Source: Falsibacillus pallidus
GTDB taxonomy: Bacteria > Bacillota > Bacilli > Bacillales > DSM-25281
Assembly: GCF_003350505.1 (NCBI RefSeq)
Contig: NZ_QQAY01000006.1
Coordinates: 97,481 to 161,480, forward strand
Length of the DNA: 64,000 bases
Direction of reading: 5' to 3'
The notes beneath the pieces are model-generated. The model was given only the letters and a program-made list of their open reading frames with translations, was not told the DNA's origin and ran no database searches. The position numbers were made by a program, and so were the translations under genes. This document shows, in pieces, positions 54,750-64,000 of the stretch. Numbering within the stretch: the stretch's first letter is position 1; each line of letters starts with the position of its first letter.

Positions 54750-55886
54750 ATGGAATTACGGTTTACAGAAGAACAGGAAATGATGCGGAAGATGGTCCGC
54801 GACTTCGCTGAGGCAGAAATCACTCCATTCATCGAAAGAATGGAAGCAGGGGAGTTTCCGCGTGAAATATTGAAGAAAATGGCTGAACTTGGCCTGATGG
54901 GGATTACCACCCCTGAAAAATACGGCGGATCCGAAATGGATTTCACCTCTTATATCATTGCCATCAATGAACTTTCCAAAGTCAGTGCGACAGTAGGGGT
55001 CATCCTGTCCGTACATACTTCGGTAGGGACGAACCCGATCCTTTATTTCGGAAATGAAGAGCAGAAGCAAAAGTATGTCACAAAGCTGGCATCAGGGGAA
55101 TACTTGGGTGCTTTCTGCCTTACAGAACCGAGTGCCGGTTCGGACGCTGGCAGCCTCAAGTCAAAAGCGGTGAAAAAGGATGGACACTATGTCATCAACG
55201 GCTCCAAAGTATTCATCACCAATGGCGGGGAAGCGGATGTCTACATCATATTCGCCTCCACAGATCCATCAAAAGGAAGCCGCGGAATCTCAGCGTTCAT
55301 CGTAGAAAAAGGGACGCCGGGCCTCATCATCGGCAAGGATGAACATAAGATGGGCCTTCATGGATCCCGTACAGTCCAGCTGACGTTTGAAGATATGATG
55401 GTGCCGGAAGAAAACATGCTTGGAGAAGAAGGCGACGGTTTTAAAATTGCTTTGGCAAACCTCGATGTCGGCAGGATAGGCATCGCCGCCCAGGCGCTCG
55501 GGATTGCAGAGGCAGCTTTAGAAAAAGCAGTCGAGTATGCAAAAGAACGCGTTCAATTCGGCAAGCCGATTGCAGCCCAGCAGGGAATTGGCTTTAAGCT
55601 CGCAGATATGGCCACTAATGTAGAAGCAGCAAAGCTTCTTGTGTACCGTGCGGCCAGCCTCAGGGCAGAAGATGAGCCTTGTGGAAAAGAAGCATCCATC
55701 GCGAAGCTGTTTGCATCTAAAGCAGCAGTCGAAACGGCAACAGAAGCCATCCAGGTATTTGGAGGCTACGGCTATACAGAAGACTACCCTGTGGAGCGCT
55801 ATTTCCGTGATGCAAAAATCACGGAAATCTATGAAGGTACAAGTGAGATCCAACATATTGTAATCAGCAAACACCTAATGAAATAG
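54750..55886 (+). CDS. mmgC: Acyl-CoA dehydrogenase MmgC
   Basis: The 378-residue flavoenzyme has the family's substrate-binding AFCLTEPSAGSDAGS motif and the C-terminal catalytic glutamate in EIYEGTSEIQ. It is short-chain or branched-chain type by length and neighbours. It lies 40 bp after mmgB. Confidence 0.94.
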   Translation: MELRFTEEQEMMRKMVRDFAEAEITPFIERMEAGEFPREILKKMAELGLMGITTPEKYGGSEMDFTSYIIAINELSKVSATVGVILSVHTSVGTNPILYFGNEEQKQKYVTKLASGEYLGAFCLTEPSAGSDAGSLKSKAVKKDGHYVINGSKVFITNGGEADVYIIFASTDPSKGSRGISAFIVEKGTPGLIIGKDEHKMGLHGSRTVQLTFEDMMVPEENMLGEEGDGFKIALANLDVGRIGIAAQALGIAEAALEKAVEYAKERVQFGKPIAAQQGIGFKLADMATNVEAAKLLVYRAASLRAEDEPCGKEASIAKLFASKAAVETATEAIQVFGGYGYTEDYPVERYFRDAKITEIYEGTSEIQHIVISKHLMK

Positions 55887-55911
55887 AACATAACGAACGG
55901 AGGAAACGAAC

Positions 55912-57051
55912 ATGAATTTTAAATTGACAGAAGAACATGAAATGCTAAGAAAAATGGTGCGCGATTTTGCCCTGAATGAAGTGGCGCCTACTGCTGCAGA
56001 AAGAGATGAAGAAGAGCGCTTTGACCGCGAAATCTTCGATAAAATGGCGGAGCTTGGATTGACGGGCATTCCTTGGCCGGAAGAGTACGGCGGCATCGGG
56101 TTTGACTATTTGGCCTACTGCATCGCTGTTGAGGAGCTTTCCCGCGTCTGTGCATCAACAGGAGTAACGCTTTCCGCTCATACTTCATTGGCTGGATGGC
56201 CGATCTACAAGTTCGGTTCAGAAGAGCAGAAGCAAAAGTATTTAAGACCAATGGCGCAAGGAGAGAAAATCGGCGCCTACGGATTGACTGAGCCTGGTTC
56301 AGGTTCCGACGCCGGCGGCATGAGGACGACTGCGCGTGAAGACGGCGGCGATTATATTTTGAACGGATCCAAGATCTTCATTACAAACGGCGGCATCGCT
56401 GACATCTATGTCGTGTTTGCTTTGACAGACCCGACTCAAAAACAACGCGGAACAACGGCATTCATCATCGAGAAGGACTTCCCTGGATTCTCCGTAGGGA
56501 AGAAGGAGAAAAAACTCGGGATCCGTTCATCCCCAACAACTGAGATTATCTTTGAGGACTGCCGTGTACCAAAAGAAAACATCTTGGGTGAAGTTGGCGA
56601 AGGCTTCAAGATTGCCATGATGACGCTTGATGGAGGACGAAACGGAATCGCTGCACAGGCAGTTGGGATTGCCCAAGGTGCTCTTGATGCATCTGTCAAC
56701 TACGCGAAAGAGCGCCAGCAATTCGGCAAGCCGATTGCAGCCAACCAAGGGATTTCCTTCAAACTTGCGGATATGGCAACAGGCATCGAAGCATCCAGAT
56801 TATTGACGTATCAAGCGGCATGGCTTGAATCCGAAGGCCTTCCATATGGAAAGGAATCTGCAATGTCTAAACTCATGGCAGGCGACACAGCGATGAAAGT
56901 GACGACAGAAGCGGTTCAAATCTTCGGAGGCTACGGCTATACAAAAGACTACCCGGTGGAGCGCTACATGAGAGATGCGAAAATCACGCAAATCTATGAA
57001 GGAACGCAGGAAATCCAGCGTCTGGTCATCAGCCGCATGCTGACAAAATAA
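55912..57051 (+). CDS. acdA: Acyl-CoA dehydrogenase AcdA
   Basis: This is a second acyl-CoA dehydrogenase (379 residues), with [16 protein letters not shown] and the catalytic glutamate in [10 protein letters not shown]. It is close to mmgC in sequence, so the pair probably arose by duplication. In B. subtilis acdA lies near rpoE. It is 25 bp downstream of mmgC with a GGAGGAAACG site. Confidence 0.92.
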   Translation: MNFKLTEEHEMLRKMVRDFALNEVAPTAAERDEEERFDREIFDKMAELGLTGIPWPEEYGGIGFDYLAYCIAVEELSRVCASTGVTLSAHTSLAGWPIYKFGSEEQKQKYLRPMAQGEKIGAYGLTEPGSGSDAGGMRTTAREDGGDYILNGSKIFITNGGIADIYVVFALTDPTQKQRGTTAFIIEKDFPGFSVGKKEKKLGIRSSPTTEIIFEDCRVPKENILGEVGEGFKIAMMTLDGGRNGIAAQAVGIAQGALDASVNYAKERQQFGKPIAANQGISFKLADMATGIEASRLLTYQAAWLESEGLPYGKESAMSKLMAGDTAMKVTTEAVQIFGGYGYTKDYPVERYMRDAKITQIYEGTQEIQRLVISRMLTK

Positions 57052-57075
57052 TTGAGAATCGACCAATAGAGAAAG

Positions 57076-57113
57076 AAGGAAGACGAAGAGTGAACATAGC
57101 TTCGTCTTCTTCA
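57076..57113. terminator. Hairpin between acdA and the tetR gene
   Basis: AAGACGAAG/CTTCGTCTT with flanking GAAG/CTTC pairing and an 11-nt loop. There is no clean T-tract, so it is more likely a partial terminator or mRNA-processing/stability element that lowers tetR and icmF expression. Confidence 0.5.
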
Positions 57114-57151
57114 ACAAAGGGGAAAACGAACGAAAGGGGAGGTGGAGGTTT

Positions 57152-57805
57152 TTGAATAAAAAACGTGAAGTCCATGCATCAGTCAAGGATGAACGGCTGG
57201 TAATGAAAAGAAGGGACCAGATGATCAGGGGAGCTGTTGCCCTTTTTAAAAAGAAAGGCTTTCACCGGACCACCACAAGGGAAATAGCCAGTGCGGCCGG
57301 CTTCAGCATCGGGACGCTCTACGAATATATCCGGACGAAGGAAGATATCCTCTATCTGGTGTGCGACAGCATCTACGATCAGGTGCGCGACCGCCTTCAA
57401 GGAATGGATACGAGCCAGGGGACGCTTGAAAGCCTCCGACTCGGCATCGCGTACTATTTTAAAATAATGGACGAAATGCAGGATGAAGTGCTCGTCATGT
57501 ATCAGGAGGTCAAGTCTTTGACAAAAGACGCCCTTCCATACGTGTTGAAAAAGGAATTGGAAATGGTCGGAATGTTCGAAACGCTGATCATGAGATGCCA
57601 GGAAAACGGCGAGCTCGACATCGATTCACATCACGTCCACATGCTTGCCCATAACATATTCGTCCAAGGCCAGATGTGGGGCTTCAGAAGATGGGCGCTC
57701 AGGAAGCAATGGACCATCGAGGAATACATCTCGATTCAAACCGATCTATTATTCTCAGGAATCAAAGGGTACAAAACAACAGTGGGAACAGGGGGAGAAC
57801 GATGA
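57152..57805 (+). CDS. TetR-family regulator of the acyl-CoA oxidation cluster
   Basis: The 217-residue protein has a TetR helix-turn-helix ([20 protein letters not shown], about residues 42-61) and a C-terminal ligand domain (TetR_C33-like). It is not an orthologue of B. subtilis FadR (YsiA), which is shorter and differs in the HTH. The start is TTG after GGGGAGGTGGAGG. Its stop overlaps the icmF start (ATGA). It is the best candidate for binding the TGAAYGCTCRYTCR-type palindromes at fadF and mmgA. Confidence 0.85.
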   Translation: MNKKREVHASVKDERLVMKRRDQMIRGAVALFKKKGFHRTTTREIASAAGFSIGTLYEYIRTKEDILYLVCDSIYDQVRDRLQGMDTSQGTLESLRLGIAYYFKIMDEMQDEVLVMYQEVKSLTKDALPYVLKKELEMVGMFETLIMRCQENGELDIDSHHVHMLAHNIFVQGQMWGFRRWALRKQWTIEEYISIQTDLLFSGIKGYKTTVGTGGER

Positions 57806-60800
57806 ATCAAACAGAAGTTTATAAACCGAAGCACCATATTCGCTTTGTTACAGCATCCAGTTTATTCGACGGCCATGATGCCTCAATTAATATCATGAGG
57901 AGGATCCTGCAGTCCAGCGGAGCGGAAGTCATTCACTTAGGGCACAATCGTTCAGTAGAAGAAGTCGTGCAGGCAGCGATCCACGAAGATGTGCAGGGGA
58001 TTGCGATATCTTCATACCAAGGCGGCCATGTGGAATATTTCAAATATATGTATGACCTGCTGAAGGAAAAAGGCGCAGACCATATCAAGATTTACGGAGG
58101 CGGCGGCGGAGTCATCATTCCTCGGGAAATTAAGGAGCTTCATGACTACGGAATCGCAGGCATCTTTTCACCTGATGACGGCCGGAGTCTAGGTCTTCAA
58201 GGGATGATCAACAGAATGCTTGAAGAATGCGACCACCCGACTGTGACAGAATCCATCCGCCAAGACATCGAAAAATTGAAGGATGGCCATGTCCCGACCG
58301 TTTCTAAGCTTATCACTCTTGCAGAATATCAAATTGGCGAGAACAAGGAAGCGGCAGCAACTGCTGAGAGCATTTTCGCAAAGGTCCGTGCACTGGCCAA
58401 TTCCGTTCCTGTTGTCGGAATCACAGGAACAGGCGGAGCAGGAAAAAGTTCATTGACGGATGAACTGATCAGACGCTTCATCAATGAAATTCCGGAAAAG
58501 AAAATCGCTGTTCTTTCCGTCGATCCAACAAAGCAAAAAACTGGCGGAGCCCTGCTTGGAGACCGCATCCGCATGAATGCCATCTCCTCGCCGCGCATCT
58601 ACATGAGAAGCTTGGCGACACGCGGATCGAAGTCAGAGCTTTCTTTGGCAATCAAAGACGCTATCAATGTAGTAAAGGCCGCAAACTATGACCTGGTCAT
58701 CGTTGAAACAAGCGGAATCGGCCAGGGGGATGCAGAGATTACAGAAATCTGCGATCTTTCCATGTACGTTATGACAAGTGAATTCGGGGCACCTTCCCAG
58801 CTTGAAAAAATCGATATGATCGACTTTGCCGATTTGATCGTCATCAATAAATTTGAGCGCAAAGGGTCCGAGGATGCAAAGAGCCAAGTGCAAAAGCAAT
58901 ATCAGCGCAGCCGTACACTCTTTGACAAAAACCTTTCAGAAATGCCTGTCTACGGAACAATTGCGAGCCAATTCAACGATCCTGGAACAAACGCATTATT
59001 CGCTGCATTGGTTGAAAAAATCAATGAAAAAATGAATCTGGACTGGAATGTTCCGTTCTCGAAAAACGTCAAAGTAGAAAAACAGAATGTCATCATTCCG
59101 AACAATAGACGCTACTACCTCCGTGAAATCTCTGATACTGTCCGCAACTATCATAAGGAAGCAGAAGAGCAGGTGCGATTGGCACGCCGCTTGTTCCAAT
59201 TGGAAGGCGCCATTGCTGCAGTCACTGAAAAAGAAAGAAATGAAGAGGTTCTAACTTCACTTGAAGCATTGAAAAAAGACGTGGAAGAGAAACTATCCCC
59301 TCAATCGAAAAAGGTTTTGAGCGGATGGAGCGAGCTTCGCGAGAAATACAGCGGCACCCAATTCGTTACAAAAATCCGCGACAAGGAAATCGTCACAGAA
59401 CTGACTGTCAAAAGCTTGTCAGGACTGGATATTCCAAAAGTGGCGCTGCCGAAATATGAAGACTACGGCGAAATCCTGAAATGGGTCTATAAAGAGAACG
59501 TGCCGGGATCCTTCCCATATACAGCAGGGGTATTCCCGTTCAAACGCCAAGGCGAAGATCCGAAGCGCCAATTTGCTGGAGAAGGAACGCCGGAAAGAAC
59601 AAACCGCCGCTTCCATTATCTATCGAAGGATGATGATGCGAAACGTTTGAGCACCGCATTCGACTCTGTCACGCTTTACGGTGAAGATCCTGACTACCGC
59701 CCGGACATCTACGGAAAAGTCGGCGAGAGCGGCGTCAGCATCTGTACCCTTGAAGATATGAACAAGCTTTATGCCGGATTCGACCTTTGCCATCCATCTA
59801 CATCCGTTTCGATGACCATTAATGGACCGGCGCCGATCATCCTGGCCATGTTCATGAATACCGCCATCAAACAGCAGGTGGAAAAGAAGGAAGAAGAGCT
59901 CGGCCGTTCATTGACAGCTGAAGAATACGAAGAAGTGAAGGCATTGACGCTGAAAACAGTCCGAGGTACGGTGCAGGCCGATATCCTGAAAGAAGATCAA
60001 GGACAGAACACTTGCATCTTCTCAACTGAATTCGCCCTTCGCATGATGGGTGATATCCAGGATTACTTCATCCATAACAGCGTCCGAAACTATTATTCCG
60101 TGTCCATTTCCGGCTATCACATTGCAGAAGCTGGCGCCAACCCGATTTCACAGCTGGCCTTCACGCTTGCCAATGGATTCACATACGTGGAATACTACTT
60201 GAGCCGCGGCATGAACATCGATGACTTCGCGCCGAATCTATCCTTCTTCTTCTCGAATGGATTAGATCCGGAGTACACTGTAATCGGCCGCGTCGCACGC
60301 AGAATCTGGGCGACTGTCATGAAAAACAAATACGGCGCCAACGAACGCAGCCAAAAGCTGAAGTACCACATCCAGACATCCGGCCGCTCGCTGCATGCAC
60401 AGGAAATCGATTTCAACGATATCCGTACAACGCTTCAAGCATTGATGGCATTGCAGGATAACTGCAACTCCCTTCATACAAATGCATATGACGAAGCCAT
60501 CACAACACCGACGGAAGAATCCGTGCGCCGTGCAATGGCCATCCAGATGATCATCACAAAAGAGCACGGATTGTCCAAAAACGAAAATCCGATGCAAGGC
60601 TCTTTCATCGTAGAAGAACTGACAGACCTCGTAGAAGAAATGGTCCTTCAGGAATTCGAAAGAATCAACGACCGCGGCGGCGTCCTCGGTGCGATGGAAA
60701 CACAGTACCAGCGCGGAAAGATCCAGGAAGAATCCATGTTCTATGAAATGAAGAAACACACTGGCGAACTTCCAATCATCGGCGTCAACACATACCTGAA

Positions 60801-61068
60801 CCCGAACCCGCCGTCCGAGGAAGAAATGAACAACATCGAACTCGCACGTGCAACCAAAGAAGAAAAAGAAACACAAATCCAAAACCTTCGTTCCTTCCAG
60901 GATGCCAACAAGGACGAAACCCAGGCAGCCATCGACAAACTAAAACAGACAGCCATGACAGGCGGCAACATCTTCGCCGAACTCATGGAAACCGTAAAAG
61001 TAGCCAGCCTCGGCCAAATCACGCAGGCACTCTACCAAGTAGGCGGGCAGTATAGACGGAATATGTAA
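57802..61068 (+). CDS. icmF: Fused acyl-CoA mutase IcmF (isobutyryl-/isovaleryl-CoA mutase)
   Basis: The 1088-residue fusion has an N-terminal B12-binding domain with DGHDAS (H25 the likely cobalt ligand), a central MeaB-like GTPase chaperone domain with Walker [10 protein letters not shown] (from residue 209), and a C-terminal TIM-barrel mutase domain (about residues 560-1088, with [16 protein letters not shown]). IcmF isomerises isobutyryl-CoA/n-butyryl-CoA, and in some Bacillus relatives isovaleryl-CoA/pivalyl-CoA. The true start is the ATG overlapping the tetR stop; in-frame upstream codons lie inside tetR. Confidence 0.94.
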   Translation: MNQTEVYKPKHHIRFVTASSLFDGHDASINIMRRILQSSGAEVIHLGHNRSVEEVVQAAIHEDVQGIAISSYQGGHVEYFKYMYDLLKEKGADHIKIYGGGGGVIIPREIKELHDYGIAGIFSPDDGRSLGLQGMINRMLEECDHPTVTESIRQDIEKLKDGHVPTVSKLITLAEYQIGENKEAAATAESIFAKVRALANSVPVVGITGTGGAGKSSLTDELIRRFINEIPEKKIAVLSVDPTKQKTGGALLGDRIRMNAISSPRIYMRSLATRGSKSELSLAIKDAINVVKAANYDLVIVETSGIGQGDAEITEICDLSMYVMTSEFGAPSQLEKIDMIDFADLIVINKFERKGSEDAKSQVQKQYQRSRTLFDKNLSEMPVYGTIASQFNDPGTNALFAALVEKINEKMNLDWNVPFSKNVKVEKQNVIIPNNRRYYLREISDTVRNYHKEAEEQVRLARRLFQLEGAIAAVTEKERNEEVLTSLEALKKDVEEKLSPQSKKVLSGWSELREKYSGTQFVTKIRDKEIVTELTVKSLSGLDIPKVALPKYEDYGEILKWVYKENVPGSFPYTAGVFPFKRQGEDPKRQFAGEGTPERTNRRFHYLSKDDDAKRLSTAFDSVTLYGEDPDYRPDIYGKVGESGVSICTLEDMNKLYAGFDLCHPSTSVSMTINGPAPIILAMFMNTAIKQQVEKKEEELGRSLTAEEYEEVKALTLKTVRGTVQADILKEDQGQNTCIFSTEFALRMMGDIQDYFIHNSVRNYYSVSISGYHIAEAGANPISQLAFTLANGFTYVEYYLSRGMNIDDFAPNLSFFFSNGLDPEYTVIGRVARRIWATVMKNKYGANERSQKLKYHIQTSGRSLHAQEIDFNDIRTTLQALMALQDNCNSLHTNAYDEAITTPTEESVRRAMAIQMIITKEHGLSKNENPMQGSFIVEELTDLVEEMVLQEFERINDRGGVLGAMETQYQRGKIQEESMFYEMKKHTGELPIIGVNTYLNPNPPSEEEMNNIELARATKEEKETQIQNLRSFQDANKDETQAAIDKLKQTAMTGGNIFAELMETVKVASLGQITQALYQVGGQYRRNM

Positions 61069-61088
61069 GAAGAAATGTGATAAGAAGG

Positions 61089-61120
61089 AAAGCGAAGAAC
61101 CACACCGGTTTCTTCGCTTT
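61089..61120 (+). terminator. Terminator of the mmg-icmF operon
   Basis: 11-bp stem AAAGCGAAGAA/TTCTTCGCTTT with a T-rich end. Confidence 0.85.
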
Positions 61121-61386
61121 TCCCTTCATCTAAGGCATCTTTTCCATAACGGCAGCAAAGGCTATCGTTTTTTCTAGCAAATTTCCTGAACCAAGGCGCG
61201 AGGAAAAATTTATGGGAAATGCTACATAAATCTAGCATAAATGTTTTACATTTGTTTATAATGGATTATGTGTATTCTACTAAGAATTTGCGGAATTATG
61301 CCCTTTTACTCTTATGATTAGGGATTTTTCGATCGAAAACAGCCTTTGATTAATAGAGTGTGAAATAGAGAAAGGAAGTGCCGGAT

Positions 61387-61956
61387 TTGAGTTTGAAAGG
61401 AATGTCCAAAGATGAAAAGAAAGAAATGTCATTTATTGAATTGGCATTTGAAATTTTAAAAGAGAGAAAGCAACCTGTAGCTTTCAGTGATTTGGTTGAA
61501 GAAATTTCAAGCATTTTAGAAATAGACAAAAAAGCTGCACGTGGACGTTTAGTCCAATTTTATACGGATTTGAACGTTGAAGGCAGTTTCATTACCCTTG
61601 GTGAAAATCGCTGGGGTCTTCGTGAATGGTACCCGATTGACCAGCAGGAAGAAGAAACAGCTCCAACAATCAAGCCTCGTAAGAAAAAGGCGAAGAAAGT
61701 CGAAGAAGAGGATATTGAAGAAATCGAAGAAGAAGATTTCGATTACGATGATCTGGATGATTTCGAAGAAGAAGATCTTGTCGAAGACGACGAAGATGAC
61801 GATGACGACGACGATGAGGACTTCGATGATATTGATGAAGAGGAAGAAATCGAAGAAGATTTAATTGAAGACGACGACTTCGATCTTGGCGATGATGAAG
61901 AAGAAGAGGAAGAGCTTGAAGATGAGATCGAAGAAGAGGATAAGGAAGATTTATAA
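61387..61956 (+). CDS. rpoE: DNA-directed RNA polymerase delta subunit
   Basis: The 189-residue Firmicutes-specific subunit has a structured N-terminal HARE-HTH domain (residues 1-85, ending FYTDLNVEGSF...WGLREWYP), a lysine patch RKKKAKK and then a disordered, very acidic Asp/Glu tail of about 90 residues. Delta promotes RNA polymerase recycling and promoter selectivity. The TTG at 61387 suits the AAAGGAAG site; a GTG at 61378 is in frame but too close to it. Confidence 0.92.
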   Translation: MSLKGMSKDEKKEMSFIELAFEILKERKQPVAFSDLVEEISSILEIDKKAARGRLVQFYTDLNVEGSFITLGENRWGLREWYPIDQQEEETAPTIKPRKKKAKKVEEEDIEEIEEEDFDYDDLDDFEEEDLVEDDEDDDDDDDEDFDDIDEEEEIEEDLIEDDDFDLGDDEEEEEELEDEIEEEDKEDL

Positions 61957-61961
61957 TCCTC

Positions 61962-62070
61962 TTGACTTCTAATCAAGACGCAGTTACTATTTTATTTGGG
62001 CTCCCTAAAAAGGGACAATGAGATGACTATAACGCTCCCACTACATTTTGTCAGTGGGGCGTTTTTGTTT
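61962..62070 (+). promoter_or_regulatory. pyrG promoter and CTP-sensing attenuator leader
   Basis: TTGACT (61962), 17 bp, TACTAT (61985-61990), 7 bp, then GGGC at 61998-62001 as initial transcript. Downstream, AACGCTCCCACT (62031-62042) pairs with AGTGGGGCGTT (62053-62063; one bulged T), followed by T-runs. In B. subtilis pyrG low CTP stalls polymerase after GGG, extra Gs are added, and the poly-G tail pairs with the pyrimidine-rich arm to prevent termination. All needed elements are here. Confidence 0.85.
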
Positions 62071-62133
62071 TTTTTAACCCCCTATAACAAAAAATTGATT
62101 ATGAATTATCAGTTTTGCTGATTCTATATGTAG

Positions 62134-63768
<1,635 letters not shown>

Positions 63769-63789
63769 GACCAAACAAAAAACCGGGTT

Positions 63790-63814
63790 GGTGAAACAGG
63801 CAGTGCCTGTCACC
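63790..63814 (+). terminator. Hairpin at the pyrG/IS junction
   Basis: GGTGAAACAGGCA pairs with TGCCTGTCACC (one bulged A). It lacks a T-tract and ends exactly where the IS terminus begins, so a pyrG terminator may have been interrupted, or the hairpin was the insertion target. Confidence 0.45.
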
Positions 63815-63858
63815 ATAGCCATCAACTTAAGGCAAATTAGTCGACGAAAGTAAATTTT

Positions 63859-63903
63859 CTCCTTACTCTAAAGTTCTGCCATGCAGAATTTTAGAGTAAG
63901 GAG
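63859..63903 (+). promoter_or_regulatory. Ribosome-site-sequestering hairpin of the IS element
   Basis: CTCCTTACTCTAAA (63859-63872) pairs perfectly with TTTAGAGTAAGGAG (63890-63903), with an inner TTCTGC/GCAGAA stem. The right arm ends in AAGGAG, the transposase ribosome site. Readthrough from pyrG would bury the site and silence translation. Confidence 0.8.
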
Positions 63904-63912
63904 TATTTATTT

Positions 63913-64000
63913 ATGAAGAATTTACATCGAGAATTAGCTGCTTTTTCGGAGGCTATTAAAGAAGTCATATCTTCTTCTGCGGTTGAAGAACTGGCGAAGG
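63913..64000 (+). CDS. IS4-family (IS231-like) transposase, N-terminal fragment
   Basis: Only the first 29 codons are in the window: MKNLHRELAAFSEAIKEVI and a segment ending VEELAK. This resembles the helical N-terminus of IS231/IS4-type transposases (FSEELY...LLEELAKE). AAGGAG lies 9 bp upstream. The catalytic DDE residues would lie beyond the window edge, so whether the gene is intact cannot be said. Confidence 0.7.
   Translation, partial: MKNLHRELAAFSEAIKEVISSSAVEELAK

Larger units (their letters stand above)
63814..64000 (+). mobile_element. Left end of an IS231-like insertion sequence (IS4 family), truncated by the window
   Basis: CATAGCCATCAACTTAAG at 63814-63831 matches the IS231 terminal inverted repeat as I know it (CATGCCCATCAACTTAAG) with two mismatches. 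A long hairpin (63859-63903) then hides the ribosome site AAGGAG, a known IS231 feature, and a transposase-like ORF starts at 63913. Confidence 0.8.

Noticed and set aside
57676..57801. Longer IcmF start
   Set aside because: It lies wholly inside the tetR gene in another frame; the ATG at 57802 overlaps the tetR stop and gives the normal B12-domain start.
61743..61976. Minus-strand serine-only ORF opposite the rpoE acidic tail
   Set aside because: It is the mirror of GAA/GAT-rich codons of the Asp/Glu tail and has no ribosome site.

Overview
The window looks like the chromosome of an endospore-forming Bacillaceae bacterium (Firmicutes). Pointers are strong AGGAGG-type ribosome sites, GTG/TTG starts, many U-tailed hairpin terminators, sporulation genes (sda, gerQ, cwlJ, rsfA, ywcE and a KinA-like kinase) and bacillithiol synthesis (bshB2). 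From memory, large blocks keep the Bacillus subtilis order: qoxABCD/ywcE, ywdI-ywdK-gerQ-cwlJ, hemQ-pta-lipL-rsfA-ywfO-ywgA, ywhB-ywhC-ywhD-pbpG, speE-speB-ywiB-argS, uvsE-cls-fadF and rpoE-pyrG. It is not B. subtilis itself: kbl-tdh, icmF, a tandem P-loop ATPase and several repeat families are added. I cannot name the genus.

Layout. 1-4.6 kb: P-loop ATPase, DUF389 membrane protein and threonine catabolism (kbl-tdh). 4.7-11.4 kb: aa3-type quinol oxidase operon with a palindrome upstream, an AT-rich three-gene insert, then ywcE. 11.7-19.5 kb: sensor kinase, an orphan pair of peptide-type ABC permeases, sda, an AtoE-like transporter, a MarR repressor with a palindromic operator, an AlkD-like protein and a HAD phosphatase. 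19.5-22.1 kb: self-regulated ABC exporter operon (ATPase, permease, TetR) with two operators. 22.1-27.5 kb: yojF-bshB2, pdxK, molybdopterin genes mobA-moaE-moaD-moeB and a YflT stress protein. 27.6-31.3 kb: ung, ywdI, ywdK, gerQ, cwlJ, hemQ. 31.4-39 kb: pta with an activating cre, lipL, rsfA, ywfO, ywgA, ywhB/C/D. 39-46.5 kb: pbpG, speE-speB, a repeat-rich intergenic region, ywiB-argS. 46.6-61 kb: XapX and Dph6-like proteins, uvsE, cls and a fatty/branched-acid oxidation cluster (fadF; mmgA-mmgB-mmgC-acdA-tetR-icmF). 61-64 kb: rpoE, pyrG with a CTP-sensing leader, then the left end of an IS231-like insertion sequence cut by the window edge.

How the genes work together. The fatty-acid cluster pairs thiolase, hydroxyacyl-CoA dehydrogenase, two acyl-CoA dehydrogenases and an electron-transfer Fe-S protein with a B12-dependent acyl-CoA mutase, and holds its own TetR regulator. 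A related 14-bp palindrome lies in front of both fadF and mmgA. Carbon-catabolite (cre) sites sit before pta, kbl and mmgA.

The least explained content is non-coding: (i) a dispersed family of about 175 bp with four copies, two inside operons; (ii) two unlinked arrays with an exact 21-bp period; (iii) a 94-bp tandem repeat; (iv) long palindromic elements of a second dispersed family; (v) a large imperfect inverted repeat touching the pdxK stop codon. No tRNA, rRNA or CRISPR array was seen.
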